Below are positions 1 to 9,387 of a stretch of DNA of 64,000 nt, piece after piece (position 1 is the stretch's first letter; every line of letters starts with the position of its first letter). The stretch comes from Thauera butanivorans NBRC 103042 (GTDB taxonomy: Bacteria > Pseudomonadota > Gammaproteobacteria > Burkholderiales > Rhodocyclaceae). The position numbers and the translations under genes are program-made. The notes beneath the pieces are model-generated. The model made no database searches, was not told where the DNA came from, and was given only the letters and a program-made list of their open reading frames with translations. The stretch covers positions 28,104-92,103 of the forward strand of contig NZ_BCUG01000022.1 of NCBI RefSeq assembly GCF_001591165.1, in the 5' to 3' direction.

Positions 1-486
1 AATGTCGTCGAAGGCGGCTGGACCGTGCATCACCCCTCGGGAGAAAGGCTGGCGATCCACGATGCCGCCGAACGCTACGAGGCCGAAGGCGTGCCGCTGG
101 TGGTGTTCGCCGGCCGTGAATACGGCACGGGGTCTTCGCGCGACTGGGCGGCCAAGGGCAGCAAACTGCTCGGCATCCGTGCCGTGATCGCGCAGAGCTT
201 CGAGCGCATCCACCGCTCCAACTTGGTCGGCATGGGCGTCGTCCCGCTCGTGTTCGAGGAAGGCACGTCATGGCAGACACTCGGCCTCAAAGGCGACGAG
301 CGGGTGAGCATCCACGGCCTCGGCGGTGCGCTCCAGCCTCGCCAGACACTCGATGCCGAGATCACTTTCGCAGATGGCACGGTGAAGAACGTCCCCCTCA
401 TCGTGCGCATCGACACGCTCGACGAGCTGGATTACTTCAGCAACGGCGGCATCCTGCATTACGTGCTGCGGCAGCTCGCCTCATGA
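1..486 (+). CDS. acnA: Aconitate hydratase A, C-terminal part (5' end outside window)
   Basis: The first 161 codons in frame 1 are the swivel domain (domain 4) of a monomeric aconitase, the TCA-cycle enzyme that interconverts citrate and isocitrate with a 4Fe-4S cluster. The signature [16 protein letters not shown] lies near the start, followed by [15 protein letters not shown]. The terminus [11 protein letters not shown] is typical of AcnA rather than of the 2-methylisocitrate dehydratase AcnD. The cluster cysteines and the N-terminal domains lie upstream of the window. The following 111 bp hold no gene, and the next gene is convergent. Confidence 0.95.
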   Translation, partial: NVVEGGWTVHHPSGERLAIHDAAERYEAEGVPLVVFAGREYGTGSSRDWAAKGSKLLGIRAVIAQSFERIHRSNLVGMGVVPLVFEEGTSWQTLGLKGDERVSIHGLGGALQPRQTLDAEITFADGTVKNVPLIVRIDTLDELDYFSNGGILHYVLRQLAS

Positions 487-597
487 AGGCCCCGCCGAGG
501 TGCGGGCCATGCAGGCCGCCATCAGCGGTTCAGGCCGAAGGCCGTGGATGAGGGCTCGAGGACCGGAGCGGTTTCGCCGCGCATGGCTGCACCCGGA

Positions 598-2709
598 TCA
601 ATAGGCATAGGTCGCCGTCACCCCCAGCGTCCTGCCCGGCGCCACCTGCGCGAAGTTGCCGGTCGCGCCGTAGGAGAAACCGTAGGTGCGGTAGTCCTCG
701 TCGCTCAGGTTGTGTGCATAGACCGTGAAGTCCCAGTTGCGCACCGGGCTCCAGGCCACGGCTGCATCGACCACGGTGTAGGCATCCTGGCGCAGCGTGT
801 TGCTGCTGTCGAAGTAGTGCGAACCGGTGCGGCGCACCGACAGCTGAGGCCGCAACAGCTTGTCGCCGATCGTGACCTTGCCCCTGGCCGCCAGGGTCAG
901 GCCATGGCTGGGCACCATCGGCACGTCGTTGTCCTTGCAGCCGGTGCAGGCGCTGGAGTCCTCGAAGCGGCGGAAGGTGGCATCGTTGACGAAGCCGCCC
1001 GCGCTCAGCGTCCATTGCCGGGTGAGGTCCCATTCGGCGTTGAACTCGATGCCGGCCGAGCGCGTGTCGCCGACGTTGCGCAGTGTCTGGTTGCCCATGT
1101 CGCCGTCGCCGTAGAGCTGAACGTCCTTGGTGTCCACGCGATACACCGCGACGCTGGCGCGCACCGCATCGCCGGAATAGCGCAGGCCGGCCTCGTAGCT
1201 GATCGAGCGTTCGCGCCCATAGCCGTAGGCGTCATCCACGCTCGACGGCGCGAGGTTGTAGCCAAGCGGCTTGTAACCCTGGGCGACGTTGACGTAGCCG
1301 CGCCACTGCGGCGTGAATTGGTAGCCGGCGGCGACATGGCCGAGCCAGGTGTTCTGGTTCGAAGAAGCCCTGCCCTGGAAGGCGCTGCCCATCATGTCGC
1401 CGCGGAAAGTCGTTTTCGCCTCGTCGCGGGTGAAACGCAGGCCGGTGGTGAGATCGGCCCTGGGCGTCAGATGCCATGTCACGTCGCCGTACGCCGCCAG
1501 CGATTCACTGCGGTTGTCGGACGCGGAGTCCATTATCCGAAAGAGGCCGGGCAGCACCATGTCGAACTGGTAGCCCCGGGACATCTCCACTTCCTGCCGG
1601 TACAGGCCGAACACCGCGTCCCAGGCACGTGAAGGCAAGCCGCCCTGCTCGGCACTGCGCGTCGACAGGCGCACTTCCTGAGTGTTCTGCTTCCAGTGCT
1701 CGGAGAACTGCGGGAAGTAGGCATCGAGCGGGAAGCGGCGGGTGATGTGGACCCGCTGGGTGCTGGCAACGGCGCTCAGCCGCCAGACGTCGAAATCGTA
1801 TTGGCCGCTGGCTGCAATACTGTTGGCGCAACGGCGCTGATGATAGTCCTGCCAGGTTTCCGGCAGGTTCGGCAGCACATGGGCGCGGCGGGACGTGTAG
1901 TCGTCGAACAAAGTGTAGACGTCCTGGTCGCCGGTCGCGCAATCACGTCCGGCCGACAGGCCCAGCTCCCAGGGGCTGCCGGTCGGCGCCAGGCGCAGCT
2001 TGACGTTGCCGGCGCGCGAACGCACACCGCCGAGTTCCTCACTGCCGATCACGTCGCTGCGCACGTCGCCGTTGACGTCGTTGGCGAGCAGGGACACCGA
2101 GCCGTACAGCAGATCCTGGATCAGCGGCCCGGCGCCCTCGGCCTGCAACTGGTAGCCGTCGCGGCTGGACACGCCAGCGCGTGCGACGAACTGCGGCGTG
2201 CCGTCCGGCTTGTGCGAGACGATGTTGAGCACGCCACCCTGCGCGCTCTTGCCGTACAGCGTGCCTTGCGGGCCTTTCAGCAGCTCCACCTGCTGCACGC
2301 CGAGCAGAGACTGCGCAGCCACGATTGGCAGTTGCGGCACGCCGTCCACGTAGACGGTCAGCGCCGGATTGTAGAAATCCTGGGCCGAGGTGACGCCGCG
2401 AATCGTGATGATCGGGAACAGGAAGGCCGCGCTGTGCGCCATGTACAGCTCGGGGAAGGCCCGGTGCAGCTCCAGCGTCGACGAAATCTGCGCATCGTCC
2501 AGCTCCAGCCGGTCGACGATGCTGGCCGCGCCATTGAGCTGCTCCAGGGTTTCGCCACGCTTGCTGGCGGATACCACCACCGGGGCCAGCGCCTGGGTCT
2601 CGCCCTCCCCCTGCTGCGCATGAACGGTGCCGGTCCAGGCCGCGGCATGGGCGGACGCGAGCGCGAGGCCGAGCAGGCGCAATCTCGATCTGAAAGTGAA
2701 GCGGGTCAT
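598..2709 (-). CDS. TonB-dependent ferric-siderophore receptor (FyuA/pesticin-receptor type)
   Basis: A 703-residue outer-membrane receptor. A signal peptide (residues 1-31, cleavage after VHA) is followed by a TonB-box-like stretch (APVVVSASKRGE). The plug domain has ITIRGV and VELLKGPQGTLYGKSAQGG at about residues 100-160. A 22-strand-type barrel follows and ends in an aromatic residue (GVTATYAY), as usual for outer-membrane porins and receptors. It sits 36 bp downstream of two YbtP/YbtQ-like ABC genes on the same strand, so it should import the same ferric siderophore. Iron (Fur) control from the upstream promoter is likely. The ligand (yersiniabactin or another phenolate) is inferred from gene context only. 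Confidence 0.9.
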   Translation of the reverse strand: MTRFTFRSRLRLLGLALASAHAAAWTGTVHAQQGEGETQALAPVVVSASKRGETLEQLNGAASIVDRLELDDAQISSTLELHRAFPELYMAHSAAFLFPIITIRGVTSAQDFYNPALTVYVDGVPQLPIVAAQSLLGVQQVELLKGPQGTLYGKSAQGGVLNIVSHKPDGTPQFVARAGVSSRDGYQLQAEGAGPLIQDLLYGSVSLLANDVNGDVRSDVIGSEELGGVRSRAGNVKLRLAPTGSPWELGLSAGRDCATGDQDVYTLFDDYTSRRAHVLPNLPETWQDYHQRRCANSIAASGQYDFDVWRLSAVASTQRVHITRRFPLDAYFPQFSEHWKQNTQEVRLSTRSAEQGGLPSRAWDAVFGLYRQEVEMSRGYQFDMVLPGLFRIMDSASDNRSESLAAYGDVTWHLTPRADLTTGLRFTRDEAKTTFRGDMMGSAFQGRASSNQNTWLGHVAAGYQFTPQWRGYVNVAQGYKPLGYNLAPSSVDDAYGYGRERSISYEAGLRYSGDAVRASVAVYRVDTKDVQLYGDGDMGNQTLRNVGDTRSAGIEFNAEWDLTRQWTLSAGGFVNDATFRRFEDSSACTGCKDNDVPMVPSHGLTLAARGKVTIGDKLLRPQLSVRRTGSHYFDSSNTLRQDAYTVVDAAVAWSPVRNWDFTVYAHNLSDEDYRTYGFSYGATGNFAQVAPGRTLGVTATYAY

Positions 2710-2745
2710 GGTTCCATCTCCTGCCAGTTGAAATTCCGTAGCGGT

Positions 2746-4533
2746 TCAGCGTCCGGCGTGCCAGTTCTTCGCGCTCTGCTGCGCCTGCCACATGCGGGCG
2801 TAGCGACCGTTGTCGGCGAGCAGCTCGCCGTGACGGCCCGCCTCGACCACCCGCCCACCGTCGATCACCAGAATCTGGTCGGCGGCGGCGATGGTCGACA
2901 GGCGGTGGGCGACGACGATCACCGTGCGGTCGCGCACCAGGGCGTCGATCGCACCTTGCACGGCGACTTCGCTCTCGGTGTCGAGTGCCGCGGTGGGCTC
3001 GTCGAGGATGACGATCGGTGCGTCCTTGAGCATCGCCCGGGCAATGCTGATGCGCTGGCGCTCGCCGCCCGACAGCCGGCCGCCGATGTCGCCGACGCGG
3101 GTCGCGTAGCCTTCGGGCAGGCGGCTGATGAAGTCGTGGCAATGGGCTGCGCGGGCGGCAGCCCCCACTTCCTCGTCGCTTGCCTCGGGCCGGGCCATGC
3201 GGATGTTGGCCAGGATGGTGTCGTCGAACAGGTACACATCCTGGAACACCACCGAGATCAGCGCGTTGAGCCGTTCGGGTTCGATGGCGCGCACGTCCAC
3301 GCCGCCGATGGTGATGCGTCCGGCCTGCGGATCGGCATGGCGCATCAGCAAGCGCGTCAGCGTGGTCTTGCCCGAGCCCGAGGGGCCCACCAGCGCAGTC
3401 AGGCTGCAGGCGGGCAGCCGGGCATCCAGCGCCTGCAGCGTCGGCTTGCTCGCCTGGGCATGGCTGAAGCTCACGCCTTCGAAAACCACCTCGAAGGATT
3501 GCGGCACTTGCGCCGGCAGGATTTGCGGCAGCGGCTCGATGCGCAGCATCGCATTGATCTTGTCCAGCGCCGCCTCGATCAGGTCGATGACCTTGGCGTA
3601 CAGCACGAAGGTCGCCAGCGGCTCGCCGAAGCGCACCACGATCACCATCAGCGCCGCCAGGATCGCGACGTCGAGCGTGCCTTGCGTGACCAGCCAGGCG
3701 CCGGTGAAGACCACCAGCAGCACCGCCATTTCCATCACCGTGGCCAGGATCAGGTTGGGCTTGGCGCCTTTCTGCTGGCCGACGGTCTGGATGGTCTCCA
3801 GGTGCTTGAAGCTCGCCTGCAGCCTTTCCGCCTGGATGCCGGCGCAGCAGGCCGCGCGCAGCACCGGCAGCCCCTGCACGTACTCCAGGATGTCGGCGCT
3901 GGTGCGCTGCTGGGCGTCGGCCAGCATGCGCATGCCGCGGCCGAAAGCAGGCCGGCGCCAGCGGTAGAGCGGGATCAGCAGCGGGAACACCAGCAGCAGG
4001 ATCAGTCCCATGCGCCAGTCGAAGCACAGCGCCGCCAGCGCCACCACCACCGGGGTGATCAGCGCATGCGCCATCATGTTGGCGATGGTCAGCAAATAGC
4101 TCAGGTTCTCATCGACGCTGCCCAGCAGCGTGGCATTGACCTCGCCGGCGCGCTTGTCCTGAACCTGTTCCAGCGGGATGCGGCGCAACTGCTCGCCCAG
4201 CTCGGTGCGCAGCTCGTGCGTGTTGTCCACCATGTCGCCGCGGTAGTCGAAGCCCTGCGCCCGCCAGCACAGCAACATGCTGGCCAGCATCAGCCCGGTC
4301 ATGAGCAGCAGCCAGGGCAAGGCTGCCTGCCAATCGGCAGAGGGATGATGGGCGGTGGGAATCAGCGCCTGGAACAGCGGTATCAGGCAGGCCAGCGCCA
4401 GGCCCTGCAAGGCGGCGGAAATGCCGAGGCCGATCAGGCTGGCCCGCAGGCGCGGTGCGCGGCTGCGGGCACTCGCCATCAACTGGCGCCAGGTCTCGCG
4501 CAAGGGCGTGATCTGCGGCCGCGTGGCGCTCAT
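2746..4533 (-). CDS. ABC transporter half-protein, fused permease/ATPase (YbtQ-like)
   Basis: 595 residues: an N-terminal six-helix exporter-fold membrane domain and a C-terminal nucleotide-binding domain. The latter has Walker A GPSGSGKTT near residue 382, signature LSGGERQR, and Walker B IVILDEPTAALD. The start at 4533 (MSATRPQITP) overlaps the stop of the upstream ABC gene as ATGA. A longer reading to 4584 is possible but would intrude further into that gene. Paired with the next gene it should form a heterodimer that, in the yersiniabactin systems, moves ferric siderophore across the inner membrane despite the exporter-like fold. The function is assigned from family and synteny. Confidence 0.88.
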   Translation of the reverse strand: MSATRPQITPLRETWRQLMASARSRAPRLRASLIGLGISAALQGLALACLIPLFQALIPTAHHPSADWQAALPWLLLMTGLMLASMLLCWRAQGFDYRGDMVDNTHELRTELGEQLRRIPLEQVQDKRAGEVNATLLGSVDENLSYLLTIANMMAHALITPVVVALAALCFDWRMGLILLLVFPLLIPLYRWRRPAFGRGMRMLADAQQRTSADILEYVQGLPVLRAACCAGIQAERLQASFKHLETIQTVGQQKGAKPNLILATVMEMAVLLVVFTGAWLVTQGTLDVAILAALMVIVVRFGEPLATFVLYAKVIDLIEAALDKINAMLRIEPLPQILPAQVPQSFEVVFEGVSFSHAQASKPTLQALDARLPACSLTALVGPSGSGKTTLTRLLMRHADPQAGRITIGGVDVRAIEPERLNALISVVFQDVYLFDDTILANIRMARPEASDEEVGAAARAAHCHDFISRLPEGYATRVGDIGGRLSGGERQRISIARAMLKDAPIVILDEPTAALDTESEVAVQGAIDALVRDRTVIVVAHRLSTIAAADQILVIDGGRVVEAGRHGELLADNGRYARMWQAQQSAKNWHAGR

Positions 4534-6305
4534 GCCTGTGCTCCCCGCAGCGCCCAGCCTTGCGCCTGCTCGTAATTCGACCACAGCCGTTCGTACACAC
4601 CGCGCTCGGCAAGCAATGCCTCATGTCGCCCGCGCTCGACCAGCCGGCCCTGATCGAACACCAGGATCTGGTCCGCATCGCGGATCGTCGACAGCCGGTG
4701 CGCCACCATCAGCACCGTCTTGCCCCGCATCAGGTTGGCCAGCGCGGCCACCAGCGCCGCCTCGTTCTCGGGGTCGGCAAAGGCCGTGGCCTCGTCCAGC
4801 ACCAGGATCGGCCGGCTCTGCAGGATGGCGCGGGCGATGGTGATGCGCTGGCGCTGCCCGCCGGACAGGAACACCCCGCGCTCGCCAGCGGGCGTGTCAT
4901 AGCCCTGCGGCAAGGCCGTGATGAACTCGTGCGCCTGGGCAGCGCGGGCGGCGGCGATCACCTCGTCCATCGTCGCGCCAGCCAGCCCCAGGCGAATGTT
5001 GTTGGCGATGGTGTCGGCAAACAGGAAAGTGTCCTGGAACACGAAAGCCACCTGCTGCATCAGCGCCGCCGGCTGCAGCTCGCGCACATCCACGCCGCCA
5101 ACCTGGATACAACCCGCGCTCACGTCCCAGAAACGCGGAATCAGCCGTGCCACCGTGGTCTTGCCGGCGCCCGATGGCCCCACCAGCGCGGTGATGCTGC
5201 CGGGTGGCGCCTCGAAGCTCACGCCCTGCAGCACCAGCGGGCCATCGGCCGTGTAGCGGAAGTCCACCTGCTCGAAACGGACGCTGGCGCCGCGCGGCAT
5301 CTTCGTCGGTATCGCGGCCGGCACCGGCAATACGGGTTCGGCCAGCACTTCATGGATGCGATGGATGCTCATCTGCGTCTTGCCCACCAGATGCCGCAGC
5401 GACACCATCGGCAGCAGCGACTCGGCCATGCCGGTGCCGGCCAGCAGCACCGCCAGCCAGGTGGCGGCGTCCAGCGCGTCGCGGCTCGTCAGCCAGGCGC
5501 CCAGCCATACCAGCACCACCAGCGTCGGCAGGGGACTGAGGATGATCTGCGACAGGCGCGACGACGTACCGGACATCCGGTACCAGGACTTCACCACGTC
5601 GCGGTAGGTTTCCAGCGCCCGCTGGTAGCGGCCGAACGTCGCCGTGCCAGTATCGAAGGTCCGCACCACCGGCATCGCCTGCACGTATTCCACCACCGCC
5701 TTGCCGACGTTCTCGCCCGCCTCGTTGTAGCGGCGCATCATGTCGGCGCTGCCGCGCAAGGCCAGCGAAACCACCGCCACGCCGAGGCCCAGCACGGCCG
5801 TCGCCGCCAGCGCCAGCCACCAGTCCAGCCACAGCAGCAGGGCGAAAGTCAGCAGCGGCGACACGTAGGCACGGGCATACAGCGGCGTGCTGTCGGCAAC
5901 GAAGACGTGCAAGGCCTTGACGTCTTCCATCATCACCTTGGCGAGCGCGCCCGAACCCGTCTGCTGGACGTAGCCCAGCGGCAGGTGCGCCAGATGCTCC
6001 GACAGCCGGCTGCGCAGCAAGGTCTCCAGATGGAAAGCCGCATGGTGCGAACGGTTGAAGGCCGTCAGCCGCAGCACGAAAGCCAGTGCCGTCAGCCCCG
6101 CCGCCAGCAGCAACGGCTGCCATGGCCACGACACTGACGACTGCAACAGCGCGTGCACCGACCAGGCCAGCGCGCACAGCGCCCCCAGCGCCGCCGCAGC
6201 GCTCAGGCCGGACAAGGCCATCGCGAAACGGATGCGGCCCTGCACCGGCTGCATCACGGCCCAGGCTGAGGGCACGGGCTGGGCGGCACTAGCGGGCATG
6301 CGCAA
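4530..6305 (-). CDS. ABC transporter half-protein, fused permease/ATPase (YbtP-like)
   Basis: 591 residues: membrane domain (about 1-320) and ATPase domain with Walker A GPSGAGKTT near residue 375, signature LSGGQRQR, and Walker B ILVLDEATAFADPENE. The Ala-Phe-Ala after the Walker B glutamate is a common variant in this subfamily. Its start overlaps the end of the MFS gene by 17 bp and its stop overlaps the next ABC gene by 4 bp, so the proteins are likely translationally coupled and act as a heterodimer. It is the second gene of the siderophore uptake operon. Confidence 0.88.
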   Translation of the reverse strand: MRMPASAAQPVPSAWAVMQPVQGRIRFAMALSGLSAAAALGALCALAWSVHALLQSSVSWPWQPLLLAAGLTALAFVLRLTAFNRSHHAAFHLETLLRSRLSEHLAHLPLGYVQQTGSGALAKVMMEDVKALHVFVADSTPLYARAYVSPLLTFALLLWLDWWLALAATAVLGLGVAVVSLALRGSADMMRRYNEAGENVGKAVVEYVQAMPVVRTFDTGTATFGRYQRALETYRDVVKSWYRMSGTSSRLSQIILSPLPTLVVLVWLGAWLTSRDALDAATWLAVLLAGTGMAESLLPMVSLRHLVGKTQMSIHRIHEVLAEPVLPVPAAIPTKMPRGASVRFEQVDFRYTADGPLVLQGVSFEAPPGSITALVGPSGAGKTTVARLIPRFWDVSAGCIQVGGVDVRELQPAALMQQVAFVFQDTFLFADTIANNIRLGLAGATMDEVIAAARAAQAHEFITALPQGYDTPAGERGVFLSGGQRQRITIARAILQSRPILVLDEATAFADPENEAALVAALANLMRGKTVLMVAHRLSTIRDADQILVFDQGRLVERGRHEALLAERGVYERLWSNYEQAQGWALRGAQA

Positions 6306-7572
6306 CCTCGGCTACGGCCAGGCCGTTCCCCTTTCGGGACCGGCACCACACCACCAGCGCAGCGATCGCCGTCGACACCGCCGCCAGGCCGAAGCAGACG
6401 TGGTAGCCCAGGTGCTGGGACAGCCAGCCGCCCACGATGCCGCCGGCCACCGCCAGCAGCGCATCGGCACTCTGGAAGATCGCGAAATCCACGCCGGCCT
6501 GCAGCGGCGAAGTCATCCCCATCAGCGCCGAATACAGCGCCACCCACAGGCAGCCCATCACGCCAAAGAGCAGGCCCAGCAGCACGACAAACGTGCTCAA
6601 CCCGGTCGACGACTCCGGCAATGCAGCCCTCGTCAACGCCAGGAAAACGCAAGCCTTCAGCGCCACCGCGATCGATACCGCACGCCAACCCGGCGCAAGG
6701 CGCACCAGCAAACCACCCAGCACGGCACCGCTCAGGCCGGCACCGATATGAAGAGAACCGAACAGCCAGCCAAGCTGCTCCATGTCCATGCCTCGATCCA
6801 GCATGAACGGCCCGAACATGCCCAACGTCAGCCGCACGCCGATACTCGACAACAGCAGCATCAACAGGCCGACGCGCACTTCCGGGCGGCGCAAGGCGTG
6901 CATCAGACTCGGACGGTGCTCGATGGCCAACTTCCGGTCACGCTCCGGCTCGCGCACCAGCAACATCGGTACGGTCAGCACGAGGATCACGGAACCCGCC
7001 GCAAGCAATGCCCAAGGCCAGCCGTATTGGCCCGCGACCAGCAGAAACCCGCCCGCACCCAGCATCGCGCCGACATAGTTGCCACCGACCTGGGCGACGT
7101 TGCCCCAGCCGCGCCCGCTCTCGGAGAGTTGATCCACCACGAAGCCGTCGCAGGCGATGTCCGCCGTGGCTGCGACCAAGGCAGCGAGCGCCAACCCCGC
7201 CAGAATCCAGCTTGCATGCCCGCCCAAGGACAAGCGCCCGAGCAGGCTGGCAAGGCCAAGCCCGACCAGCAGCAGCAGCATCGTCCACTGCCCCGCCAGC
7301 ACCAGCAGGCGCGAGCGGCGCTCGACGCGGCCTGCGGGCAGGCGCCAGCGCTCCACGATCGGCGCCCACAGGAAGCGAATGCCCCAAGGAGCCCACAGCA
7401 GCGCACTCAAGCCCGCCACCTGCAAGGGCGCGCCTTCATTGCGCAGCAGCGTCGGCAACGCCTGGGTGATCAACGCGGTGACGATGGTCTGGGTGATGTA
7501 GACACCGGCAACCGCGGCGAGCAGTTGCCATGACTTCAAGGTCGGGACACGGTGGGACACCACAGGGGACAT
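6289..7572 (-). CDS. MFS transporter (YbtX-like)
   Basis: A 427-residue hydrophobic protein with about 12 predicted membrane segments and no other domain. It is the first gene of the minus-strand uptake operon. I chose the start at 7572 (MSPVVSHRVPTLKSW), because the longer in-frame reading to 7677 adds a polar, non-conserved leader. In yersiniabactin-type loci the equivalent YbtX accompanies YbtPQ, but its role is not settled: export, recycling and zinc-related functions have been discussed. The divergent AraC gene and the intergenic Fur-like boxes imply iron- and siderophore-dependent expression. Confidence 0.82.
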   Translation of the reverse strand: MSPVVSHRVPTLKSWQLLAAVAGVYITQTIVTALITQALPTLLRNEGAPLQVAGLSALLWAPWGIRFLWAPIVERWRLPAGRVERRSRLLVLAGQWTMLLLLVGLGLASLLGRLSLGGHASWILAGLALAALVAATADIACDGFVVDQLSESGRGWGNVAQVGGNYVGAMLGAGGFLLVAGQYGWPWALLAAGSVILVLTVPMLLVREPERDRKLAIEHRPSLMHALRRPEVRVGLLMLLLSSIGVRLTLGMFGPFMLDRGMDMEQLGWLFGSLHIGAGLSGAVLGGLLVRLAPGWRAVSIAVALKACVFLALTRAALPESSTGLSTFVVLLGLLFGVMGCLWVALYSALMGMTSPLQAGVDFAIFQSADALLAVAGGIVGGWLSQHLGYHVCFGLAAVSTAIAALVVWCRSRKGNGLAVAEVAHAR

Positions 7573-7749
7573 CTGTCTGACGGCTCCATGCAAACCAGAA
7601 AGTAGAAAGCCGACGCTTGTGCTGTCATCGGCAGAAGAAGCAAGCTCGTCAGGCACAAAATCCACCCCGAGCGCCACGCGTAGGCGTGCAAATCAGCCCA
7701 TGCCGCTCGGGCTGAACACGCCTGCGTGCAGACACCGCATCACCACAAT

Positions 7750-7768
7750 ACGGATGGGAATCATTTAC
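7750..7768. promoter_or_regulatory. Second Fur-box-like site, toward the MFS-ABC-receptor operon
   Basis: ACGGATGGGAATCATTTAC matches about 11 of 19 Fur consensus positions and is the first-copy equivalent of the site at 7922-7940. It lies 178 bp upstream of the MFS start and may control the leftward operon. I could not identify a convincing leftward -10/-35 pair. Confidence 0.45.
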
Positions 7769-7921
7769 CACCCTGGGCGCACGAAGGGGTCACAACACGC
7801 AGGCAGCGATCATTGCCGGAATGCGTGCGCCATTCCACCGCATTACGGCCAGAATTCGCGTTTCACGGAATATTTTTGCTGCCCGGATGGCCTCTACTGC
7901 CCGGGCTTCCTGTTATAAAAT

Positions 7922-7940
7922 GCGGATGGGAATCATTTTC
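7922..7940 (+). promoter_or_regulatory. Fur-box-like site over the AraC promoter
   Basis: GCGGATGGGAATCATTTTC matches 13 of 19 positions of the classical Fur consensus by eye. It begins just after a -10-like TATAAA at 7914-7919, so bound Fur would cover the transcription start of the AraC gene at 8050. No good -35 element is present, as expected for an activator-dependent promoter. Confidence 0.6.
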
Positions 7941-8049
7941 GACGCCATGACGAACGAGGAGACACATCGCCAAGTCGGCGGTCATCGCTGGCATGGGGGC
8001 TGTTTGCTGCCGGATTACGGCCAGAACCTGTCTTTTCGAGGAACTTTTG

Positions 8050-9036
8050 ATGGCGGACACGTTAATCAGGAGCGTGCACAGCCGCGTCGTGCATGATCCG
8101 GCCCGGATCATCGACAGCCAGTTGGACGGTGTTCCCGACAGTTGGCGACACACCATGCAGCTGGAACGCCCGGCCGAAGGCATCAACATCTGCTGCATGA
8201 ATGGCCACCCGGGCAGTAGCTGGGCCTTCGAAGCCGAAGGCGACCCTGCCGTAACCCTGGCCATCCTGCTCGATGGTCATATGGAGGCCGGCGTTCAGGA
8301 TGGCGCCGAACTCGCCATGGGCGCCGGCCAGGTACTGCTGATGGCCGTGGGCGAACGCGCCCGCGGCTGGGACGTGCTGTCCTCACCAGACGACTTCCAC
8401 CTGGTCAACATCAACCTCACCGAACAAGCTCTGCTCGGCCTGACCGGCCTGGAGATGGACGACGTGCTCGGCTGCATGCGCGCATCCAGCGCCGGCATGG
8501 AGCATGTCAATGCCTGCATGGTCACCATGCCCGCATTCACGACGCTGCAGCGCATCGCCGGCGAAATCACCCGCTGCGGCCATCAGCACCGCCTCGCGCG
8601 CCGAGCCTTCGTGTGCGCCAAGGTCAGCGAAGCCCTTGCCGCGGTACTCGACCAATGCACCTACAGACAGCGCAATCTCGATTCGAGGCACCCGCGCGCA
8701 CTCCCCAGCGATCGCTCGCGCCTCATTCAGGCCCGCACCCTGCTCGAGCAGCAATATGCCAGGCCCTGGAGCGTGCGGACACTGTGCAGGGCCGTGGGCC
8801 TCAATGAAAAGCGGCTGCAAGCCGGCTTCCAGACACTGTACGGCCACAGCGTACACGACTGCCTGACCCGGATCCGGCTCGATGCCGCCCTGACCCTGCT
8901 CTCCACCGGCCACTCCGTGGCCGACACCTCCCAGGCCGTCGGCTTTGCCAACGTCAGCCACTTCGGCAAGGTGTTCCGCAACGCCATCGGCATCACACCC
9001 AAGCGCTGGGCACGCGGCCAGCAGCCAAGGGACTAG
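8050..9036 (+). CDS. AraC-family transcriptional regulator (YbtA/PchR-like)
   Basis: 328 residues. The C-terminal AraC DNA-binding domain has two helix-turn-helix units: WSVRTLCRAVGLNEKRLQAG, then VADTSQAVGFANVSHFGKVF ending in GITPKRWA. The N-terminal half (about 1-220) has no clear family motif and would bind the siderophore signal. The start at 8050 has a good Shine-Dalgarno (GAGGAA at 8038-8043), and a longer reading to 7993 has none. It is divergent from the MFS-ABC-receptor operon, the arrangement seen for YbtA and PchR, which activate uptake genes when the ferric siderophore is present. One operator-like word (8014-8026) lies directly before its start. Confidence 0.85.
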   Translation: MADTLIRSVHSRVVHDPARIIDSQLDGVPDSWRHTMQLERPAEGINICCMNGHPGSSWAFEAEGDPAVTLAILLDGHMEAGVQDGAELAMGAGQVLLMAVGERARGWDVLSSPDDFHLVNINLTEQALLGLTGLEMDDVLGCMRASSAGMEHVNACMVTMPAFTTLQRIAGEITRCGHQHRLARRAFVCAKVSEALAAVLDQCTYRQRNLDSRHPRALPSDRSRLIQARTLLEQQYARPWSVRTLCRAVGLNEKRLQAGFQTLYGHSVHDCLTRIRLDAALTLLSTGHSVADTSQAVGFANVSHFGKVFRNAIGITPKRWARGQQPRD

Positions 9037-9387
9037 ATCACCCCTCCCCGCCTTCACGCACCGCCGGCAGTTCAGAACATCGGCGGTGCTGCCATGCGCA
9101 CCGTCATCGGCAAAATACTGCCATTGTCATGCAGCGGGATCGTTCCGCGAATCCCGTGACCGGTGAGCCGGTTCTCGTAGGTTTTTTGGCGGCTTTGGCT
9201 TGCCGCACGATCAGATCAGCGAGCGCCATCATCGAACTCCCAAGTCCTGGACTCAGGCCCGACGTTGCTCTCCATCCCGATCCAAACCCAGCAAGAAACC
9301 GGAGTCGGTAGCACCACATTCTTTAGCCACGAATATGGACCAAAAAGCGCTGGCTGCAGGTAGAACCCGGCAGCGGTCGCTGAAACG
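9037..9387. other. Intergenic region with no intact gene
   Basis: About 350 bp between the AraC gene and the tRNA terminator. The only recognisable content is the short integrase-like remnant on the minus strand at 9104-9229. I see no intact gene, promoter or repeat. Confidence 0.6.
9104..9229 (-). pseudogene. Remnant of a P4-type tyrosine integrase N-terminus
   Basis: On the minus strand a short open stretch begins MALADLIVRQAKAAKKP. This resembles the conserved first residues of tRNA-targeting tyrosine recombinases (family pattern roughly M-L-[ST]-D-x-x-[VI]-R-[QN]-[AL]-K). Similarity fades after about 25 residues and no catalytic domain follows. It is downstream of the tRNA-Gly 3' end on the same strand, where an island integrase normally sits, so I read it as a decayed integrase. 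The match is short and could be chance. Confidence 0.4.

Larger units (their letters stand above)
7747..8042. repeat. Diverged 172-bp tandem repeat in the siderophore-locus promoter
   Basis: Two direct copies lie exactly 172 bp apart. The word CGGATGGGAATCATTT occurs at 7751 and 7923, and ATTACGGCCAGAA at 7842 and 8014, so the inner spacing is also conserved. In a hand alignment at constant offset roughly half of the bases between these words also match, which points to an old tandem duplication rather than two chance motifs. It occupies most of the 477 bp between the divergent MFS and AraC genes. Confidence 0.75.

Noticed and set aside
1..486. AcnD-type 2-methylisocitrate dehydratase
   Set aside because: The C-terminal [11 protein letters not shown] pattern fits AcnA; AcnD proteins end differently, and no prp genes are adjacent.
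1696..4575. A 959-codon plus-strand frame across the receptor and ABC genes
   Set aside because: It is a shadow of the minus-strand ABC transporter, whose Walker motifs and overlap geometry are unmistakable.
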